DNA of 64,000 nt, taken from Sipunculus nudus. Taxonomy: Eukaryota; Annelida; Sipuncula; Golfingiida; Sipunculidae. Shown in pieces: positions 1-59,576 of the stretch (position 1 is its first letter; every line of letters starts with the position of its first letter). The stretch spans positions 11,656,664 to 11,720,663 of the forward strand of contig CM049315.1 in the NCBI GenBank assembly GCA_026874595.1, read 5' to 3'. The position numbers and the translations under genes are program-made. Under the pieces are notes generated by a model. It was given only the letters and a program-made list of their open reading frames with translations, searched no databases and had not been told where the DNA came from.

Positions 1-2566
1 GTTCTCCTTTATTAGAATATAACCTCATCAATAAAGTACAATAAATAAAGATGGATGCTCAGTTTACAGATGCACAGATAGTACAAATTTGGCTCATCTA
101 CCCCCCCCCCCCCCCCAATTAAAGTATTTTCTAATTAAGACACAATGGACAAGAAAAATAGTGCTCATGCATGATTAGTTCCATGTTCAAAAGAACACAG
201 AATAAGAAATACTGGTATTTAAAACCTTATTTTTTATTGCATTGTACCCACTAATTTTAATAATAGATGTTTACTGTGATTATTTTTTTTTATTATTATA
301 AAAGTTGGTCACTGTGTCTTGTCATGTTGGAATACCCACCCGACTTTAACTATATGGAGAGCTATACCTGAACCTAATAGTATATGAGTTACAGAGAGAC
401 AAAATGACAGACAAATTCATCCTGGTGTGTAGGCTTTACAAATTTCCATGTCGAAAACATTCAAGTTTACCACAAACACACACAGACAGTCAGACAGACA
501 TGGTATACAGACACAGGTTCACAATGCAATGCCCACTGAATTATTTTTCACTGAATATTTTTTTATCAGATTTTCTGTAAAGACAATTTCTGATTTGTCA
601 TAGAAACATTCAGGAACCTCAGATATGCTCATTTTCCTAAATTCTATACCTTAAACCTATTATTTCAGATTTAAACATTTTGTACCCTCACTTCAAAAAT
701 GTACCAGTAGTCCCCAGTATTATCACCATATGGCCTTATAATTTATGAAAAAGATTACATTTATCTTACTGAATCTAACTTTTGTCTGTTTTCTGAGGCA
801 CATGGGAACCACAACAATACACCTTGTACATCAGTAATGAGCATTATTAGACCTTTCTGATTAAATGTCGCTCGAGGAAAGCAATCAATTTAAATTTCAA
901 AATCCAACCAGAGAGCATGCACTAGTTACATGTTGCAGTTATGCCCTGGAATGTTGAGTGAAACCTTGCACCAGTAGTTTTTTTTTGTGCATACAGTATC
1001 AAAATGTTTTGGACAAGCAGAAGAAAGGAATCAGTTCCAAAACATTTTGTGTTTTCATTTGTACAATTCATTGAAACAATGTAGGTAACAACATGCCCAC
1101 ACGACAATGTCTGCTTGCTCTGCCCCGGCTGCTGCTTTAAAACTAGGTCTGCAGCATGTACTGGTAAGCATGATTACACTATATTAAACAAAGAGGTTTA
1201 TTCAATTTCCATTGCAAATATTCAGAAGTCACCAACTGAGTAGGATTCAAAATATTTTGGCCACAACTGATTGAAAATGCTTAAGACTGCAGTGTGAACA
1301 TCAAATTCACACCCAGATTGGTTCTAATTGAAATCTGCCACGTGAAGAAGGTTCAAGACACTCAAACTGCAGGTTTGAATAATAATACAACTCATCCAGC
1401 TACATCTGATTAAAGCTCCTGATATTATGACTTTCACGCCTAAGTATTTACAACAAAGATTCTTTACACAACAGATGGTGCAGGGATTAAATGATACACA
1501 AAAATACAGGAAAGACAGAATTACATTAACAACAGGCTGATATAACAAGTAAGTCATAGAATTATAGGTGGCCCCACTGTGTAAAATTATTTGAGTAAAC
1601 TTTGCCTGTTCTTACAAAAAGCTTCCTGAGAATCAGGCAACTCCTAAATCAAACTGGCACCAGATGTATTCAGTAGAGGTTTTTCATGGACAATTCTATC
1701 AAAGAATGTTCTCTCCAGAACCTTCTGACCATGGAACATCTATTGCCAAACGTTCTAACAGAATTGGATGTCCATAAAATATCCTCATGTAAGCTCTATT
1801 ATGAAATTTAAGGCAAAATGGCTGGAGCATTCCTCTAAGCACCAGATTTTAAGTATGGGTAACAGCATTATGTACCAGGGCAGCCTTTATAGCAAGTGTA
1901 TGTGTCATCAAAATTTGTTTATACATTTGGATTCATTTCTCTTTATTTGAGCTAATTAATGATTAAGGTTGGTACAAATATACATGGCATGGATCTCAGT
2001 TTTTTACACACACACACACATGGCCTGGAACAATCCACAATTACAGAGGCTGTAGTCAGGACACCAGAGAAAATTTCAGGTGCTACTGACTTCACCATCT
2101 TTAATCTGATGCTCTGCCAGGACTCAGGATCTAAAACTGAAACTCAAGTCCAATGTCTTGTGGTAGCAGAACTGGCATAAACCCTGTATCTACAATCATA
2201 CATAAAGCTGTTTTAAATTCAAAATAAAACCATAAAGTATACAATATATTGAATCTGTAACAGTGTTTGTTCTGATTTTGTGTACAAATTTTTACATTTT
2301 CATTCATTATCATATTATAATTTAACATTTATTTATTTTTTTTTTTTAACCGTTAGTTATTTTTAAGCACCCAGTAACAGCAAGTCACTTTCTAGCAGAG
2401 CAATATTAAACTATATGACAATATCTCTAAAACATTTTTTAATTTTCTTCTATCATGTCTCTATCCACCTTTAAACTGAAATTTCAAATTTGATTCAATA
2501 AAAATTTTAAATTTAAATTGTACAACAAGAAGAAACACAGTAGAAGAATATAAAAAATAAAAAATG
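1..2566. other. AT-rich sequence downstream of CLOCK, no gene seen
   Basis: No coding region with recognisable similarity was found on either strand; the open frames are short (under 80 codons) and of random composition. There is a poly-C run near 101-117 and a short CA run near 2008. The stretch lies 3' of the CLOCK stop codon. A long 3' UTR could reach into it, but no polyadenylation site can be fixed from sequence alone. Confidence 0.5.
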
Positions 2567-3335
2567 CTTTTGAGATATTGTCATGCAGTTTAATATTAGT
2601 CCATTAAATAGTGGGTTACTTTAGAGATATTGTCATGCAGTTTACTATTAATCCATTAAAAAGTGGGTTACTTTAGAGATACTGTCATGCAGTTTATTAG
2701 TCCATTAAATAGTGGGTTACTTTTGAGATATTGTCATGCAGTTTACTATTAATCCATTAAAAAGTGGGTTACTTTAGAGATACTGTCATGCAGATTATTA
2801 GTCCATTAAATAGTTGGTTACTTTTAAGATATTGTCATGCAGTTTACTATTAATCCATTAAAAAGTGGGTTACTTTAGAGATACTGTCATGCAGTTTATT
2901 AGTCCATTAAATAGTGGGTTACTTTTGAGATATTGTCATGCAGTTTACTATTAATCCATTAAAAAGGGGGTTACTTTAGAGATACTGTCATGCAGTTTAT
3001 TAGTCCATTAAATAGTGGGTTACTTTTGAGATATTGTCATGCAGTTTACTATTAATCCATTAAAAAGTGGGTTACTTTTGAGATATTGTCATGCAGTGTA
3101 ATATTTGTCCATTAAATAGTGGGTTACTTTAGAGATATTGTCATGCAGTTTAATATTTGTCCATTAAATAGTGGGTTACTTTAGATATATTGTCATGCAG
3201 TTTAATATTTGTCCATTAAATAGTGGGTTACTTTAGAGATATTGTCATGCTGTTTAATATTAGTCCATTAATAGTGGGTTACTTTTGAGATATTGTCATG
3301 GAGTTTAATATCAGTCCACTAAATAGTGGGTTTCT
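2567..3335. repeat. Minisatellite, 49-52 bp unit in an alternating dimer
   Basis: About 15 tandem copies of a unit containing GATATTGTCATGCAGTTTA and GTCCATTAAATAGTGGGTTA. GTCATGC recurs at about 2580, 2632, 2684, 2733, 2785 and 2834. In the middle of the array, a 52-bp form (TTACTATTAATCC) alternates with a 49-bp form (TTATTAGTCC), giving a higher-order period near 101 bp. Copies at the 3340 end are more uniform. It lies about 3 kb beyond the CLOCK stop. Confidence 0.9.
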
Positions 3336-5404
3336 GTTATTGGGTCCTTAAAATGGTGTACCTTTTTAAAACTGATTTATTTTTAAATGTTACATAATCA
3401 TGGTAACTGAAAAGTTCAAAACTACTGATACCATTAGAAAAAACCACTGTAAAAGTTTATAATGAATTAAAAACAACTTTTGGCTCAATTTTTTATATTG
3501 AGGTTTTTGCCAGCTTTGCTATCTTAACCACAAGGGTGAGTCCCATCCCTTGTACTTTACAATTTGTTACAAACACATAATATAAGAAGCTCACCCACCA
3601 GAAATGTTACACAATTTTCACCATATCCCTCAATGTTATCAGAAGATATGTACAGTTTAATTTATATGGGAAACCCACCATTCATAGTGTTATATTCAAA
3701 TATAAGTGATTTATGGATGGAAAATACAAGATGCCCACTGTTCACAGGCCAGAAAACACACCCACAGGAGTTAGGCAACATTAAAATATGGCACTTCTAT
3801 GACTTTTAATGTATGTCATTACAATATCTTGTCTCCTAAATATTGCATTCATACAGGAATAAATCTAGTCTAATAAACTAATACATCTAACCTTCAAACA
3901 GGTGAGCAAAAATACAATATGTGTAAAATTTACAGTATATTACAATTGTTGGCTCAACTGTCTTTTAGATGTTACTATTTTTATGTATATCATACACATA
4001 TTTTGTATTACAGATTACAACTGAATAACAATATTGCACATAGTGTATAAACATATCACCACACATATATACTTCATACCCACAACACTCTCGGTACATG
4101 GAGCAATGTATATGCGTACAAATATGTCATATCAAGGTATATCATACGTCCTTGCACACAGTGGATTACACCCCTTCGCAAGCACTCTACCACACATTAT
4201 TATTCTATATACATGTTAAAGACAGATTATGGCAACCAACAGTGGTCAGCTCAACACAGTAAACGGGTCTCTAATACTATGGTTAGCTTTATATTTTGAG
4301 GGTTATATTTTTATGATTTTCAGTATTTTTTTCAATCTCATCATTTTTTTCTCATCTTATGTTTTATTTTATCCTTCAAAAGACAAGGATGGGACAATTT
4401 TCTGTGCATTTGATTTTTTTTTCAATATCCCAACAATTTTACAAAGTCTAAAGCATATGAATGAACAAAAATTCTTCTTTTTTTTATGATTACAATTTCA
4501 TTTTTACAGATTTTACAGTTTATATAAAACATTTGATATTATATATGATATAATTCTGATTTGCATGTATTTGAGAAAAAAACTGCTTGTAAATGATTTG
4601 ATAATATTGCCATTCACCTTTACATTCAATATGCATTGATAATGGCTGTAAGGTCACTGTATAAATGAAACTGGGGTTGAACAGGTGTCTTATTTATAGA
4701 TGTTTCATTTTCACAATTATTTCCCCTTTATGAATATCACATTTTGAAGCCCTCATGAACATAAAGCCAATCACAGTATACGTCAGCTCTACATGTCTAA
4801 GTGGCTGAGCAATGGGTTAGCTAGATTTATAGCGCTGATACAGCATGTGCATTTTGTACATAAAAAAAGCCTTGGTGTGAAAATACAGGTTCTTCTCTGC
4901 AGTCCAAGCAGTACTAAAATGCATGCCTTTGAAATGGTTTTACTATATAGTGGACAGTTGAACAGGCTGATATGCACTAATGATGAATATAAATCAAAAC
5001 ATAAGATCTGATTGAGGTTTTTACCATATTACCATGCACCATTCATTTTTTTAATAAGTACAAAGATCTTAAATTTTGGTCACATTGCAGACAGACAACC
5101 CTGTGTATCTTTTTGGTATAAACCTGATCAGAGCCTTCAATGATATCTTTCTGCCAAGCTATCCTGGCTGACCTGTGATCCTGTGATTTGATGACAATCT
5201 GCATGTTGACAGTGTATTCTGCAGTCTTTATAACACTACAAGTGCACTTAGTCACAAAGTACTGGTAACCAGCAAAGTCGCATAGTTCAGCACACTGCTT
5301 GTCCCACTCTGTACATACTAAAATAACCGTAGCTGTGGTAGTGCACTCAGTCACGTGACTATTATATGTGACTAGTCAGCTGCTATGTGGGGCTTGGTTA
5401 CTTT
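3336..5404. other. AT-rich sequence, no supported gene
   Basis: Nothing recognisable as a gene. A 103-codon open frame on the minus strand at 5043-5354 has protein-like composition, with several cysteines, but no family I recognise and no sign of splicing; it may be 3' UTR. The minus strand has an AATAAA at 4368-4363, about 1.8 kb after the CLOCK stop, which is only a candidate polyadenylation signal. The palindrome AGTCACGTGACT at 5349-5360 contains a canonical E-box. Confidence 0.4.
5349..5360. promoter_or_regulatory. E-box palindrome AGTCACGTGACT
   Basis: A perfect 12-bp palindrome centred on CACGTG (5352-5357), the site bound by CLOCK:BMAL1 dimers in animals. It lies about 0.8 kb downstream of the CLOCK stop, beside the 22-bp minisatellite. 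A single E-box is expected by chance every few kb, so a regulatory role is unproven. Confidence 0.2.
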
Positions 5405-5890
5405 CCACGGCTCAGTCAGTTTTTGTACAAGGCTCAGTCAGTTACTGTACAAGGCTCAGTCAGTTACTGTACAAGGCTCAGTCAGTTACTGTACAAGGCT
5501 TAGTCACTTACTGTACAAGGCTCAGTCAGTTACTGTACAAGGCTTAGTCAGTCACTGTACAAGGCTTAGTCAGTCACTGTACAAGGCTTGGTCAGTAACT
5601 GTACAAGGCTTGGTCAGTAATTGTACAAGGCTTAGTCAGTCACTGTACAAGGCATAGTCAGTCACTGGACAAGGCTTAGTCAGTCACTGTACAAGGCTTT
5701 GTCAGTCACTGTACAAGGCTTAGTCAGTCACTGGACAAGGCTTAGTCAGTCACTGTACAAGGCTTTGTCAGTTACTGTACAAGGCTTTGTCAGTTACTGC
5801 ACAAAGCTGTCAGTTACTGTATAAGGCTTTGCCAGGTACTGTACAAGGCTTCATCAGTTACTGTACAAGGCCTCATTAGTGATCATAGAA
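5405..5890. repeat. Minisatellite, 22-bp unit
   Basis: About 21 tandem copies of GTCAGTTACTGTACAAGGCT plus two bases, starting near 5415, 5437 and 5459 and degenerating toward 5890. Because 22 is not a multiple of 3, all frames are sampled, and a spurious 90-codon open frame (5385-5657) results. It lies in the 3' flank or 3' UTR of CLOCK. Confidence 0.9.
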
Positions 5891-6166
5891 GGCCTGGCCA
5901 GTAGCTGCACTGCTCTTTTTCATATGGCTGCAGCATTCTGTACTGCTGGTTATATAATGACAACAGTGAATATAAATGTTAACTGAAACCCCCAGCTCAC
6001 TGCTGGGCAGAGGTCACGGGTATGTCAAGACTCGGAGGCAGGCTTACGTTAGCGAACTGCATATCTCCTGAAACCCCCAGCTCACTGCTGGGCAGAGGTC
6101 ACAGGTATGTCAAGACTCGGAGGCAGGCTTATGTTAGCAAACTGCATATCTCCTGAAACCCCCAGC

Positions 6167-52695
<46,529 letters not shown>

Positions 52696-53300
52696 TTGGT
52701 TGAGAAATCACTACAGAGTGACAAATATGCCAACAGGTCCAAACATTACCCAAACACATCAGTTGTACCATAATTTTCCAAAACTACCAAGTTCTTACGG
52801 GTCATCTAACGCAAGTTTTAGGACCATAAATGGCTAAAACAGCCGGTATAAAGGAGGCATCCTTTCATGACCGTCACAGGTAACATGGCATTAATTAGCT
52901 CAGGTAAGTTTCACACCTGGACGTGTTTCAGCTGTCATCCACAAAATGATAACATCTGCCCGTATTCCGTATTAACTGAAAATCTGAGCTTTGATTTTTT
53001 ACCGATGGTTTAAATTACATATTACAACGTAATGTTACGTGATGTACACCAGATATGTTCCAGATCGCTCTATAATTTCTCCTAGTGCTCTTGTTTTCCT
53101 AGAAGTTTACTCCGGGTTTAGCCGCAGAGTCCAGTTGTCGGTGGCCATATTGCTATGCAACAGGTCAAGGTCAGCAACGCTGTCGCCATCTCGTGGCAAT
53201 AATAAAAATTAATTTGAAGGCGGAAGAAGGGCGTCTCAGCATAGAGTGTAATATATGATCATATTACACTCTTTGGTCTCATTGCCAAACATTTACTAAT
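52696..53300 (-). promoter_or_regulatory. CLOCK 5' flank / presumed promoter or 5' UTR
   Basis: More G+C- and CpG-containing than its surroundings around 53090-53235. It contains TCAAGGTCA at 53165-53173 inside AGGTCAAGGTCA (53162-53173), a nuclear-receptor-type site, and AATATGGCCACCG on the minus strand near 53150, which resembles a YY1 site. No CACGTG E-box and no clear TATA box in a typical place. Assignment as promoter rests on position alone. Confidence 0.35.
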
Positions 53301-54380
53301 TTTAACCAAAGAATTTTTTTCAGAACGTTTAAAAAACCATTCTCCGCAGGAAAAAAATAACGGTTCATTTATGCTGATTGAATATTCAGCTATACTTAGG
53401 CCTATAGCGAGACAAACACTATATACTTAAAATATTACTGTGATATTTGTGCATATATTATATAATATGTTTAGCCAAATATGGCAGGCAAATTATTTTA
53501 AATTTGTAATCAACAATTTTATTTTTTTTATAGTGTCCAAACGTATTGGACCAAAAATTAATTATGGTTATATAGTTTATTTAAACGGCAAGAATTTCTT
53601 GCCGGTTAAATGCAAGAATTGCAAGAATTTCTTGTTGACTAGGATAATGACAGTCTCCGCAGAGCCTGTCAGTTTTTGAATACCAGAAATGTGTTTGTGT
53701 GACATGATTTCCTAGGCCCAGGTATTGTCATAATCACAACCATTTGGGTTTCCTGATGAGTGTTTGGTTAAGGAGACATGCATGCCTCCCTGCCCGCTGG
53801 AATGATGTAGGGGGGGGGGGGGGGCTAACAATTTCACCAAAAATGGGAAGGGGGGGGGGCATGTTCAAGTTGTGCGATTGATTTTGGGCAGGGTAATGTG
53901 GACTAATCCCACTGCCTCATCGGTTTACTGGTAGTTTATATGACTTTTCAAGTATGAAATAATGCTGACTGGGATGGTGCAAACATATCATTTGGGTTTT
54001 TGGGTGGATAACCTTGTTTGAGTCTATCTTGTTATATTGACTGAGTGATGCAGTTGTTATCCCCTTATCCTGTAGTTTATGTTTCCATGGCTTTCTTCAG
54101 GTTGTACCTAAAGTAACTTGAACTTTTTTTATATTACATTTTTATTATAGTTATATTTAAATGATAAATGTTTTAGAAAGTAGCACTCCAGGTATATTTC
54201 TGCCCGCTTTTTTGTCTTATTTCTGGATTAGGCATGCAGGCAGAAATGCCTTTCTCCCTAGCGGAAATCCAACCCTGGCTGAAAAACTGGAATGTAAGTG
54301 CATATTAAGTCTATGCCATTGCAAATGCTGCCATATTTACAAAAGAAATGAGAAGGTATCATGTGAAAAGAGGTAACAGG
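53301..54380. other. AT-rich sequence upstream of CLOCK, nothing recognised
   Basis: Only poly-G runs (53810-53824, 53850-53860) and random short open frames are visible. Confidence 0.5.
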
Positions 54381-54732
54381 TGTGACGAACGAAAATGGTG
54401 AATATTTCGTAGAATTTTGCAAATTCACTAATCGTGGCAGGTTTTGCATTATTTTGACATTTGGAAAGCACCAAATAGGAAAAAACCAAAGTGATCATAT
54501 TACAAATAATGGGCGATATAGAAGCTCACTTTCAGATTCTTATGTTTTGAGGGGTGCAGACATTGTAAGTAACCATCAGCTGGTAGCAGTGAAGTGAAAT
54601 TAGGCCTAAAGTTAACAATTAAGACAGAGGAAAGCAAATCTATTGAATGGGGAATGCATATAACACAGTTATTAAAAGATCAACAACAAAAAAAGAGTTT
54701 AGAATCGAACTATCAAATAAGATTTGCAGTTA

Positions 54733-55062
54733 AAGGCGCTGGACTTGTGACCGCAAGCTTGTGCGTTTGCGTCACGATCTGAACGCGATCTGCGCTAAGA
54801 CTCCTAGGCGAAATCTTTATCAAGAGGGTGCGCTCTCTCGACCCAGGAGTAAATGGGTTCTGGACATGGGAGGAAGGCAAATGTAGAACGACTAACTTTG
54901 TAGCCCCAATATGGCTGCATGGATTGTATGGTCCACAGGGAGCCGATAAAAGCTACAAGACTGAACAGGCCCGAAAGACCAGGAAGGCAAAGTGTAAAGT
55001 CGGATTAGACTGACAGCGTCGGTGATATCTGACTATAAACCCCCACTCCCACCTTTCTTTTT
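54733..55062 (+). mobile_element. tRNA-derived SINE, 5'-truncated second copy
   Basis: Same family as 51946-52286, starting at the part GCGCTGGACTTGTGACC just past the A box and sharing GAGGGTGCGCTCTCTCGACC, CAGGCCCGAAAGACCAGGAA and GATATCTGACTATAAA. It is inserted in the endonuclease-to-RT spacer of the RTE-like LINE. Confidence 0.88.
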
Positions 55063-55689
55063 TTAAATGAATCAAGGGAGACATCAAGACAACAACAATA
55101 AGGAAAAGGAAAGCTGGAGGAAGTCTAAAGAAGCAGATAAAGTATTAGGAATCGTGAAAAGTATAAATAATGGATCAAAACAAAATGGATAGCGTTAGAA
55201 GAAAGGGAAAAAAAGTGAGATTTAAAAAGAGATGGAAATAGCTAAATCAGAAAGAATAAATATATTTAAAGGAAGGAACACATGGAAAAGAATAAAAAAA
55301 TCAAGATGAAATTAAGAACAGATAAGAGATAGATGATAGATACATAATGGCGACAGATGCTAAAAAAGCAGCAAATTCAAACCAGTCAAAACATGAAAAA
55401 ACATCACCAAACAACTATACAATAGATGAAATAAGCAAAGTAACAGTATCAGGGACAGTGAGGATGGGCCACAAACCGATGAAACAGATATACAAAAGAG
55501 AAGGAAGGAACATCTCAGCCAAATGTTAAAAATTGAAATGTCAGATGTTGTCAGATGTAAAGATACCAGAGAAGATGATAGAAGACGAAACTAGGGAGAT
55601 AGAGGAAACAGAAATAGAACCAATAACAAAAAAGGAATTTAAGCATGCTATAAGCAAGATATAAAGTGGCAGAAAAACAAGAACAAACA

Positions 55690-57785
55690 TGTGATTTGCC
55701 CTAGCTTCAGCAGTTTGTGACGTAAAACCAGATATGAGGTAACCCTAGACCTATTTCTGTAACATAAAGGTGCTTCAAGGCTAACAAGCTGGCACCCTCG
55801 GGTAAACCATAACAATATTCACCTTACCCCTAAATATAAACAATTATTGAAGAGGGATAAGACTAAGACTAAATGTGTCAAGATATATGACAGTAGTTCT
55901 TTAGAAGAATACAAGGTGCATTTGCCTGCACGGACTGTTCGGTGTTAAGTGACACTGTTACCTGGATTGATAATTTTACATATACTATTTCGGACTATAT
56001 ACGGATTTGTGAGGATTTGTGTATTGAAACCAAAAAAATCAAAATTTTCTCAAATAATAAACCCTGAATTACAAAAGAATTTTAGAAACACCTGAAGGAA
56101 AAAAAGAATGACCAAATATCAAGATAAAGACTCGCTGAAAGCTAGTTTAGTGATATGTAAAAATGAATACAGAGTTATAAGATCAATACTATGTTTCAGT
56201 CAAATAATCCACGCCGGGTCTGGCAAGGGTTACGTAATGCAAGTGGCTGAAAATGGGTATAAATGTTTAAAATCATAAAGCTTTTGCTGAGGAATTGAAT
56301 AAATTCAACTGTAGATTTGATGCAATTAACTATAGAGATAAACAGGAGGAATTAAGGAAAAAACTATCTGAAAGTGAAAGTTCGGTTTGATTAACTGAGC
56401 ATGAGGTTAGAAGCATTTTTTTTAAAGGCTAAAGAGTAATAAATCTGCAGGACCAGATGGTGTCTCAGCACAAATGTTGAAATTCTGTGCAGACGAATTA
56501 ACACCGATTTATTATCATATATTTAACAGTTCATTAATTGAGAAAACTGTGCATGTCTCATAGAAAACATCAGAAATAGTACATATACCTAAACGAAAAA
56601 AAATACCGTGCTTAATGATAATTGGCCTGTGGCTGTAACACCGGTATCTGTGGATTGTTTAGAGAAATGTGTATTAAAATATATTTTGAACTATACTGGT
56701 AAACATATATGGATATTACCAATTTGCTTACAGGAAAGAATGTGGGACTGAAGACGCTATTCTAGTGCTCCTGGGCAATATAAGTATATAAACATTTAGA
56801 TCAGTCTTATACCTATGTAAGAACGCTTTTTATATATTATAGCTCAGCATTTTTTAACACCATTTAACCTCACTTAATGATTAATACGTTACAGCTGTTA
56901 AATGTTCCACATGATCTAAGTTTGTGGGAACTGGACTTTCTCACTGGTAGAAAGCATTGTGTAAAGGGTGATAACAGCAACTCATCAGTTCAAGGGTTGA
57001 ATATTGGGGCCCCGCAAGGATGCCTGCTTTCCCAATTAATTTTCATAATTTATACCAATGATTTTCAAGGAAACACAACAAGGATGTCTTATTTTGAAAT
57101 ATACAGATAATACCGTAGTTGTTGGATGGATTAATTTCCAGTTGTGATGAAAATAAATATCGAAAGAAAATTGGACAAGTAGTAACTTGGTACAAGAATA
57201 ATCATTTGATACTAAATCCCTCGAAAACAAATGATATAATAATTGATTTTAGACAAAGACCAATCCGTCAATATCCCGTATCTGATGATGGAACGGAATT
57301 AGAAATTACACAACAGTACAAATACTTAGGGATAGTATTAGATGTTAGGCCTAAATCGGATAATAATGTAAACATATAGTATACCTTAAAGGGAAGCAGC
57401 GTTTATACTTTTTAAGGAAAATGAAATCATTTAATATGGATCTCGTGAACTACTTGGTTTTTTCAATTCGTATGCATTGATTTGCATTGATATGCTGCTG
57501 GGGAAATCGGATCATTAAGATGAAAATGAAAATTGAACGGATAAAAAAAGGTAAAATGCTTGCTCTATGATTATATTGTCTGGCTAAAATTTGGCCAAAG
57601 GCTGCAGTCTCTGAGATGCAGAACAAACATAAATCAAAATATAATATTACTACATCATTTTTTTTTCAATCATACTACTATAATTTTGTATTCTGTCTTT
57701 GTTTTTCACTCAGAACTATGTCTTATATATGATATCACCCGCAAAGCAAATTCCTGTATTGGCATGGAATAAATCGTGTATCTCT
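55690..57785 (+). mobile_element. Second LINE relic (Rex1/CR1-like) nested in the first
   Basis: 56425-56680 reads NKSAGPDGVSAQMLKFCADE, then LNDNWPVAVTPV, the RT entry motifs of Rex1/CR1-type LINEs. 56877-57110 gives LWELDFLTGRKH, LNIGAPQGCLLS and FIIYTNDF. 57119-57379 gives WYKNNHLILNPSKTNDIIID then YKYLGIVLD. The active-site FADD box is not intact. The end is near 57785, where the first LINE resumes. Broken in many places. Confidence 0.85.
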
Positions 57786-58950
57786 TGTATCTCTTGCTAA
57801 AATGGATAATGAATTAGCAACAGAAAAGCAATATCAAATATTCACTGAGAAATGGGAAAACAACCAAACATCAGTAAATGCATGGGAGGGAGAAAGGAGT
57901 TGTAACGAAGATATCAAAGAAAGAGGATTTAACAAAATTGTCGAGGTATTTTACATTACTGTCAATGAAAAGCAAGATATTCAGGAGGGTGATTATAGAT
58001 AGAATCAAGTCGGGTCAAGACAAGTTGAGGAACCAGCTGGTTTCAAGAAAGCTAACAGGAACATATTAAGATAAATAGTAGAGCAGAGCGTAGAATGGAA
58101 CTCAACACTAAACAGTATACATAAACCTTTTGGATTGTGAAAAAAAGCTTGCTAAAGCTTGGATCGGACAAAATTGTGGAAAACCTTGAAGAGCTATGGT
58201 GTACCACCGAGAATAACCAAAATCATAAAAGAGATGAAAAGACAAGTAGAGTCGAAAAATTAGCAAATTACATTGGGCTTAACGAAAGACTAAGGTCATG
58301 AAAATTAACAACAAGAATCAGAGTAAAATAACACCAGGCGAAACAGAGATAATTTGACAGATTTGTCTGCCTCGGAGCAGAAATTAATATGCATGAGGAG
58401 CAAAAGAGGATACCTGTATAAGAGGAAGAATAACATATGAGAACAGCATATGTCAATCTGAAACTACTGGAGTTCTTCAGTATACACAGATAGAACAAAG
58501 TCAAAATGTTCCAAAGCTATGCAATGGTGGTGTTACTGCATAGAGCGGAGAAGTGGAAATGACAGAAGAAAATGCAAATAAGATCGATACATTTCAATGG
58601 AGATGCCTTGCAGGAATTTTAAAAATCCATTGGCAACTAAAAAAATTATAAAAGGACAAGTAAAGAAGAGAGTAATAGGGTTTAACAAATAAAATGGAAG
58701 TGGAATGGGCATGTACTTAGACGGGGTAGGGATCATAATACCAAAATAGCACTAACATGGAAGCCAGAAGGGAAAATAATAAAAGGTAGACCAAGAGTAA
58801 CCTGCATGGAGAAGGATGGTAGAGAAGGAGAGAACAGGGCAAGATGGTGCGGTTAACAACATGCAACGACCATGCACAATGAAAAAGACCGGGCACAATG
58901 GCGGGTGTTATTTTACAGCCTTACATCAATGATTAATGTGAAGAGGATAA

Positions 58951-59576
58951 GTTAAGGTAGTATCATAGAAAATGGGGACCCGCTTGGTCCTGTTACAGAG
59001 GAAGGGTACATTGATGCTTTATGTCTCCCTAGACCCGTAAGCAGAAGCGGATCCCCCCCCCCCCCCGCCCTCCAACCCTAAGGTAGCGATGTCTGGTGCT
59101 CGATACGAAACCAATTGCTAGTATTTATGACCTTGTGGTAATCGGCCAAGGTGAAGCTCAGCTATTGCTCCGGTGGAGAGCGGCTTGAAGTTGCGCGACA
59201 GACCTGTGATGTGATGCTGGCGGGAATTCAACTGTGTGCAAGTGGATGGGCCAAATTGGTGTACAATCTGACTGACGCTAATAGCAAAACTGGCTAACTG
59301 TCATGGCCCGTTTCTGCGTGTTTTCTGGGACAATCAGACAAATACCTTTAAACTATAAAATAAAAACTGAAATAAACGAATATTTAGTTTAAAAATTTGA
59401 GAGCACATCTTCTGAATGCATAATTTAAATATAATAGTCCTTTTCACATTAGAAAGGCATCCTAAGGGGGTATTTACGCTATCCAGTATAATGTAACGAT
59501 GGCAGATATATGAAGTTTAAAAATTGGATACACATTCGGATGGATAATTTTGATGCAGCTAAATCTTTGTCACTAC
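58951..59576. other. No gene seen
   Basis: A poly-C run at 59053-59068 and otherwise unremarkable sequence between the LINE complex and the long inverted repeat. Confidence 0.5.

Larger units (their letters stand above)
54382..58950 (+). mobile_element. LINE relic (RTE-like), interrupted by a SINE and a second LINE
   Basis: Plus-strand pieces in order: 54382-54597 reads NENGEYFVEFCKFTNRGRF, then LRGADIVSNHQLVAVK, the C-terminal endonuclease region with the RGAD-SDHH-like motif. 54600-54730 continues EWGMHITQLLKD. 55330-55690 gives YIMATDAKKAANSNQSK and IEPITKKEFKHAISKI. After the insert, about 57860-58250 gives KGDLTKL-TLLSMKSKIFRR, IVEQSVEWNS and LWKTLKSYGVPPRI (reverse transcriptase), and 58600-58900 gives WAWT, LTWKPEG and KGRPR (C-terminal tail). 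Many stops and shifts: long dead. Clade is inferred from motif wording. Confidence 0.85.

Noticed and set aside
2567-3335. CRISPR array
   Set aside because: Repeats are contiguous with no unique spacers, no cas genes are present, and the window is eukaryotic.
5385-5657. 90-codon repeat protein
   Set aside because: It is the 22-bp minisatellite translated; no start context or conserved composition beyond the repeat.
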